Below, piece by piece: positions 48,068 through 51,997 of a stretch of DNA of 51,997 nt. Location: contig NZ_RHNX01000024.1 of assembly GCF_003946335.1 (NCBI RefSeq), forward strand, positions 1 to 51,997. The letters run 5' to 3'. Under the pieces are notes generated by a model, which was given only the letters and a program-made list of their open reading frames with translations, searched no databases and had not been told where the DNA came from. How positions within the stretch are numbered: position 1 is the stretch's first letter; each line of letters opens with the position of its first letter. The DNA comes from Levilactobacillus fujinensis. Lineage in GTDB: Bacteria; Bacillota; Bacilli; Lactobacillales; Lactobacillaceae. Position numbers and translations under genes: made by a program.

Positions 48068-50200
48068 TTATTTACCACTGGTATCATCTTGGTTGGTGAT
48101 CTTGATCCGGTTGGAATCAGTCGTCTTGTGGCTGAGTTCTGGCGCGTCCGTCTGGTAGAACGGTTGCGTGGACTTATCACCATTTCTGGAGAAGAGACTT
48201 GTGGACTTCAGGCCCAGCTTCTTCTCCAACTTTTCTTCCTTTTCGAGCCCGTCTGAGTAATTGTAATCCGATGGGTCGACGGCCGTGAAGCCTTTAGGAT
48301 GGTAGAAGCGTAGGAGGTTCTTTTGGTTCAGTGAATCGGAGAAGTTCAGTCCTTGATTGACGTGCTTTTGCATCTTTTCAATCTTGGCCTTCAACGCCCC
48401 AGTCGGGTGAATCTCCTGTTGTGTCTTATTGCTATAAATGGTACCGTCGACCGATGTGTAGTCTGGGCTGACCCAGTCACGGTTACGGAAGGCGACGACC
48501 TGGTTATGTTCCTTTGAGAAGAGGTCGGTCCCAAATTGGATGTACTTCTTGGAACTAAGCCCCATCAAGTGCATAAGCGTCGGCAGGACGTCAATTTCGC
48601 CACCATACGTGTGTTCAACCTTACCCTTCTTGTAGCCAGGCATGTTAAACATCAGTGGGACCCGCTGGAGCTGGGCATTGTCGTAATCATCCCAGTCGTC
48701 CGGATTGACGCCGAGTAGCTTTGCCAAGCTCTTGTTCGAGGAATTAGAAATACCGTAATGGTCCCCATAGATCATTACCAGCGAATTCTTAGCCAATCCG
48801 GATTTCTTCAGATAAGCATAGAATTCTTTGACGGACTGGTCGAGATAGTGGGCCGTCTTGAAGTAGTTGTCGACGGTCTTGTCACCAGTATTTGGCGTCT
48901 TAAAGGTCGAATCTTCCTTATCAAGGGTGAACGGGAAGTGGTTCGTGACGGTCAGATACTTCACGTAAAATGGTTGTTGTAAATGTTGCAGGTACTTTAC
49001 GGAATCGTTGAACAATAGCTTATCCTTTAAGCCATATCCCAGTGATTTATCACCAGAAGTATCGTAATAACTGGCATCGAAGAAGTATTGGTAGCCAAGG
49101 TTCTTGTAGGTGTTGCTTCGGTTCCAGAAGCTGGCAACGTTCCCGTGGAAAACGGCGGTCGAATAGCCGGCCTGATCAAAGATGGCAGGTGCGGCCTGGA
49201 AAGTATTGTCGTTCCCAAGTTGCGTGAAAAGCGATCCTTGGGGGAGACCAAACGTCCCAGTTTCCAGCATTGTTTCGGCATCAGAAGTCTTTCCTTGACC
49301 AACCTCATGGAAGAAATTGTCGAAACTGTAGGTGGACTTACTCTTATAGAGTTTGTTCAGGAAAGGGGTGACTTCCTGACCGTTGATCTTCTTATTGATC
49401 AAGAATTGCTGGAAGCTTTCCAGGTGAATGATAATGACGTTTTTCTTTTTGGCGACACCGTAGAGCTTTTTATCTGGAGCAGCGTAATTTTTGTGTACGT
49501 ATTTCAGGATGCCGGTCAGCTCAGACTTCTTGGCGTGCGACCGTAATTCACTGGTGTGCCCGGACTTGATACCGTCATAAACGGTAAAGGCGTCGAGCCC
49601 CAGGTATTTCACCACGTAGGTGCGGTCAAACGTCCGTGTTAGAAGCTGGGGCCGATCCATTTCCCCAAACGTTAGGTTGACGGAGAACGCCAGCAGCGCG
49701 GCGGAAGTGACGGCTAAGCCCACTCGCTTGTTGACGGGACGCGGGTCGATGTAGATGCGCCGCGTGGCAATGAGAATTAGGACGACGACTAGGTCGAGCC
49801 AAAATAAAATGTCGTGTGGCGAGGTCAGCGCTAGTGAACTACCGGACAGTCCTTGGTCGACCTTCGAGTAGCCCAATACCGTGCTGACGGTCATGAAGTC
49901 GGTAAATTCTCGGAAGTAGATGACATTGACGTATAGCAATAGCGTGTTGAGAATGTCAATTAAAAATAAAAAGGGATAAAAGAAACGTGCTCGCTTGAAG
50001 TAAAGGGCTAACCCGAAGAGCAGGATGGTCGTTGCGAGGGGGTTCAGTAACAGAATCAAAAACTGAAACGGATCACTTAAATTAAGCTTGAAGTCGACGA
50101 AATAGGCGACTAGAGTTTTTAACCAAAACAGGACGACCATTAAGGTCACAAATCCCATCCGGGTCCCTGTCCTAGCCCAGATTCTTTTGAAACGTTCCAC
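48068..50200 (-). CDS. ltaS: Lipoteichoic acid synthase (LtaS family, polyglycerolphosphate transferase)
   Basis: 710 residues. GTG 9 nt after AAGGAG is chosen as start; the earlier ATG at 50218 has only a weak, close site. Five N-terminal spans (to about residue 185) are followed by an extracellular sulfatase-fold domain: IIIHLESFQ (metal-binding Glu), the catalytic Thr in GQGKTSDAETM (about residue 306), YGDHYGIS (metal-binding Asp-His), and VPLMFNMPGY. It polymerises glycerol phosphate from phosphatidylglycerol. A C-terminal tail of about 100 hydrophilic residues is long for the family. A candidate extended -10 (TGGTAAAAT) lies just upstream. Confidence 0.93.
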   Translation of the reverse strand: MERFKRIWARTGTRMGFVTLMVVLFWLKTLVAYFVDFKLNLSDPFQFLILLLNPLATTILLFGLALYFKRARFFYPFLFLIDILNTLLLYVNVIYFREFTDFMTVSTVLGYSKVDQGLSGSSLALTSPHDILFWLDLVVVLILIATRRIYIDPRPVNKRVGLAVTSAALLAFSVNLTFGEMDRPQLLTRTFDRTYVVKYLGLDAFTVYDGIKSGHTSELRSHAKKSELTGILKYVHKNYAAPDKKLYGVAKKKNVIIIHLESFQQFLINKKINGQEVTPFLNKLYKSKSTYSFDNFFHEVGQGKTSDAETMLETGTFGLPQGSLFTQLGNDNTFQAAPAIFDQAGYSTAVFHGNVASFWNRSNTYKNLGYQYFFDASYYDTSGDKSLGYGLKDKLLFNDSVKYLQHLQQPFYVKYLTVTNHFPFTLDKEDSTFKTPNTGDKTVDNYFKTAHYLDQSVKEFYAYLKKSGLAKNSLVMIYGDHYGISNSSNKSLAKLLGVNPDDWDDYDNAQLQRVPLMFNMPGYKKGKVEHTYGGEIDVLPTLMHLMGLSSKKYIQFGTDLFSKEHNQVVAFRNRDWVSPDYTSVDGTIYSNKTQQEIHPTGALKAKIEKMQKHVNQGLNFSDSLNQKNLLRFYHPKGFTAVDPSDYNYSDGLEKEEKLEKKLGLKSTSLFSRNGDKSTQPFYQTDAPELSHKTTDSNRIKITNQDDTSGK

Positions 50201-50533
50201 GATATTTCGCTCCTTCATTAACACCTGTAATCGTCTTATTTTACCATAGATAGGGTAACTATACTAAAGGCTAAAAGCCTGTGTGGATACCGGCCGAGCT
50301 ACGGCTGCCAAGAGTTTCGCCTATTGTGAAGGTACTGCGGCCTGAAAGCGCACCAGCCTTCATGGTAAAAAAGACATTTTGTCTATCCTAGCAAAGAACC
50401 GCCTCTGCTGGCAACTTTTGGCCGAAGTTTAGGAAAACTTTAAGTCAGATTGTTAAATTGTAACCGCTACCTTGGCATTCTTTGGTACACTAGAGTCAAT
50501 GGACCTGATGATTTAGGAAAGGTGTGGCGTTGA
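50201..50533. other. Divergent region between ltaS and the histidine phosphatase gene
   Basis: No gene. TGGTAAAAT on the minus strand near 50240-50248 is an extended -10 for ltaS; TGGTACACT on the plus strand near 50482-50491 is one for the phosphatase gene. The middle has small GC-rich palindromes (CCGGCCGAGCTACGGC) but no clear repeat copy. Confidence 0.4.
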
Positions 50534-51199
50534 ATGGATAAGCAAGTAACCTTATATGTGGTACGGCATGGTCAAACGTACTTTAACATCTATAATAAGT
50601 TGCAGGGATGGAGTAACTCACCGCTAACCGAAGCAGGAATTGCGGACGCCAAGGGTGCCGGTGAACGGCTCAAGGACGTTCAGTTTGCGGCGGCCTACTG
50701 TAGTGACACAACCAGGGCGGAACAGACCGCACGAACCATTTTAGCGGCCAATCAGTCCCAACCAGCGGCGCAGCTGACCGCGGCACCATTCTTTAGGGAA
50801 GAGTTCTACGGGTATTATGAAGGTACTGATATGGCACAGGCTTGGTACGTGGCAGGGGCACCGCATGGCGTGCCAAGCTTTAAGGCTATCGAGGAGAAGT
50901 ATTCAATTGGTAAGGCCAAGGACTTTTTAAAGGAAGCCGATCCGTTCCACCAGGCTGAAAACAACGCGGAATATTGGACACGAGTTGACCAGGGATTTGA
51001 CCTGATTCGGCACAACGAGGCTGTGCATGACGGCGATAATGTCTTGATGATTAGTCATGGCAACACACTGCTGAGTCTGATGGAGCGCTATGGTCAGGGT
51101 AAATTTGATCTGAGTGTGCGCCCAGCCAACGGGAGTGTCACCAAGTTACTGTTGACGCCGAATGACATTCAGGTCCTAAGCTACAATCAAAAAGATTAG
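50534..51199 (+). CDS. Histidine phosphatase family protein (phosphoglycerate mutase-like)
   Basis: 221 residues. The RHG catalytic motif is VVRHGQTYFN (about residues 10-19); the second Arg is in CSDTTRAEQTA, the Glu in FREEFYGYYEG and the second His in ISHGNTLL. It is a phosphatase of unknown substrate rather than a glycolytic mutase by its sequence. The next gene begins 17 nt downstream. Confidence 0.9.
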   Translation: MDKQVTLYVVRHGQTYFNIYNKLQGWSNSPLTEAGIADAKGAGERLKDVQFAAAYCSDTTRAEQTARTILAANQSQPAAQLTAAPFFREEFYGYYEGTDMAQAWYVAGAPHGVPSFKAIEEKYSIGKAKDFLKEADPFHQAENNAEYWTRVDQGFDLIRHNEAVHDGDNVLMISHGNTLLSLMERYGQGKFDLSVRPANGSVTKLLLTPNDIQVLSYNQKD

Positions 51200-51215
51200 A
51201 AATGAGGTTGGTTTG

Positions 51216-51650
51216 ATGGAATGTAGAATGGCATGGGGAAAATTAAATCCTTGTTATGACGACGCTTTGGCAATTCGCAAGGAGGTCTTCATCGGTGAAC
51301 AAGGCATCGACCCGAAAATTGAGTTGGATGGGACCGATGAGGATAAGATGCATTACGTGGGTTACGTCGACGACAAACCCGTTACGACCGCACGGATCGA
51401 CATGCTCGGTGGCAACCGGGTCAAAATTCAACGTGTCGCCACGGTGGCCAGTGCCCGTAAGCAGGGGTACGCGGGAGAATTGATCAAGCAGATTATTAAG
51501 GACGCCCGTAGCTCTGATGTCGCCCATATCGAGTTGGACGCCCAACTAACGGCATTAGCGTTCTATGAAGAACTCGGCTTCAAGCCAGTGGGGGACCTCT
51601 TCGAAGAAGCCGGAATCCAACACCGGACGGTCGAATATCAGGAAGATTAA
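51216..51650 (+). CDS. GNAT-family N-acetyltransferase (ElaA-like)
   Basis: 144 residues from ATG after GAGG. It opens MECRMAWGKLNPCYDDALAIRKEVFIGEQGI, with IRKEVFIGEQG as in ElaA-type GNAT proteins, then RVATVASARKQGYAGELIKQII with the acetyl-CoA loop (R-K-Q-G-Y-A-G) and FYEELGFKPVG at the end. The substrate is unknown. It is probably co-transcribed with the histidine phosphatase gene. Confidence 0.88.
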   Translation: MECRMAWGKLNPCYDDALAIRKEVFIGEQGIDPKIELDGTDEDKMHYVGYVDDKPVTTARIDMLGGNRVKIQRVATVASARKQGYAGELIKQIIKDARSSDVAHIELDAQLTALAFYEELGFKPVGDLFEEAGIQHRTVEYQED

Positions 51651-51670
51651 ATTGTAATTTTGTAACAGGG

Positions 51671-51704
51671 GTCGGTTGAGAAGTTATCTCGGCCGACTTT
51701 TTTT
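51671..51704 (+). terminator. Terminator of the phosphatase-GNAT operon
   Basis: GTCGG..GAGA-AGTTA-TCTC..CCGAC stem followed by seven T, 20 nt after the stop. Confidence 0.88.
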
Positions 51705-51714
51705 ACTAAAGTCT

Positions 51715-51903
51715 AAAGGTTGAAAGCCAAAATTTTTGCATTACTCTTGCGACAATAGGAATTATCACGGCTAAATTAGTGAAAACAGCCGCACTCCGGC
51801 CGTCAGGGATTCCGCTGGCTGTGGGGAACGCTTCCAGCCAAAGGGCGGGCTTCCAGCTCGCCTGAAAGCCGCAAAAATCAGGCGTCTCCCAGGTCGTCCC
51901 ACG
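51715..51903 (+). repeat. Dispersed intergenic repeat, family A copy 3 (fullest copy)
   Basis: It starts CTAAAGGTTGAAAGCCAAAA and runs to TCAGGCGTCTCCC. The first 100 bp match the copies at 22421, 42504 and 47918. The right part can fold: GGGGAACGC with GCGTCTCCC, enclosing GGCGGGC / GCTCGCC. Confidence 0.8.
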
Positions 51904-51931
51904 ATGTAAGCCGGAAAAGATGAAGTGCCGT

Positions 51932-51962
51932 AAAATTATTAGACAGAAAGACTAATAATTTT
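51932..51962. promoter_or_regulatory. Perfect 11-bp inverted repeat before the last gene
   Basis: AAAATTATTAG and CTAATAATTTT flank ACAGAAAGA, and directly abut the ribosome binding site GAGGTGG. It may be an operator or an mRNA hairpin affecting translation. Confidence 0.6.
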
Positions 51963-51973
51963 GAGGTGGTTTT

Positions 51974-51997
51974 ATGAAGAAATATACGTTTGAGTTC
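51974..51997 (+). CDS. Start of a gene cut by the window end
   Basis: An ATG 4-6 nt after GAGGTGG opens MKKYTFEF, after which the window ends. Nothing can be said about function. Confidence 0.55.

Overview
The window is chromosomal DNA from a low- to mid-GC Firmicute, almost certainly a member of the Lactobacillaceae (Levilactobacillus / Lactiplantibacillus type). The evidence is strong AGGAGG-type ribosome binding sites, frequent GTG and TTG starts, roughly half G+C, and gene content typical of lactobacilli: YkoEDC-TenA behind a TPP riboswitch, a PotABCD operon, a DUF2087 / GIY-YIG pair, DUF915 hydrolases, LTA synthase and a type 2 ferredoxin-NADP reductase. I cannot name the species. There is no insertion sequence, prophage, CRISPR array or rRNA; one tRNA gene (Ala, anticodon CGC) is present.

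Layout. 0.2-4.6 kb: a small membrane protein, then a tightly coupled minus-strand operon of a nuclease-helicase (RecB/Cas4-like nuclease plus an XPD/DinG-like helicase lacking its Fe-S cysteines), a PD-(D/E)XK-like protein and an sce7725-like protein. 5-7.5 kb: an HPr-like protein without the phospho-histidine, a MazEF-like toxin-antitoxin pair and small hypothetical genes. 7.6-11.4 kb: the phosphate operon pstSCAB behind a candidate PhoP box. 11.8-15.5 kb: the spermidine/putrescine operon potABCD. 16-19.5 kb: a decayed gene, an ASCH protein, a glycerol facilitator, a GNAT protein, a Nudix pseudogene and a hypothetical gene. 20-22.3 kb: tRNA-Ala and an ABC exporter pair. 22.6-24.2 kb: a purine-base permease under a guanine-class riboswitch. 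24.9-28.3 kb: asparaginase, a protein built of Sm/SH3-like repeats, a membrane coiled-coil protein, a zinc-ribbon protein and a macrodomain protein. 28.3-29.8 kb: small genes and a tandem-repeat region. 29.8-33.8 kb: the thiamin-precursor uptake and salvage operon. 34-40.7 kb: a D,D-carboxypeptidase, a CAT-like / GIY-YIG / DUF2087 operon, and a HAD phosphatase, orphan EIIC and alpha/beta hydrolase cluster. 40.9-47.6 kb: a HAD phosphatase, a secreted protein, a DUF4870 protein, a nucleoside hydrolase, a PrsW-type protease, a second DUF915 hydrolase and a ferredoxin-NADP reductase. 48-52 kb: LTA synthase, a histidine phosphatase, a GNAT protein and the start of one more gene.

How the genes work together: much of the window handles nutrient supply under RNA or operator control (phosphate by a PHO-box-like promoter and an intercistronic terminator, purines by a guanine riboswitch, thiamin precursors by a TPP riboswitch, nucleosides by a palindromic operator inside the promoter). 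A second theme is envelope biology (LtaS, D,D-carboxypeptidase, PrsW-like protease, membrane-anchored hydrolases). Intergenic regions carry at least two families of dispersed, structured repeats of about 150-190 bp, plus a local tandem repeat of about 115 bp with an orphan terminator downstream. Start codons were reassigned from ribosome-binding-site spacing where the longest frame was implausible.
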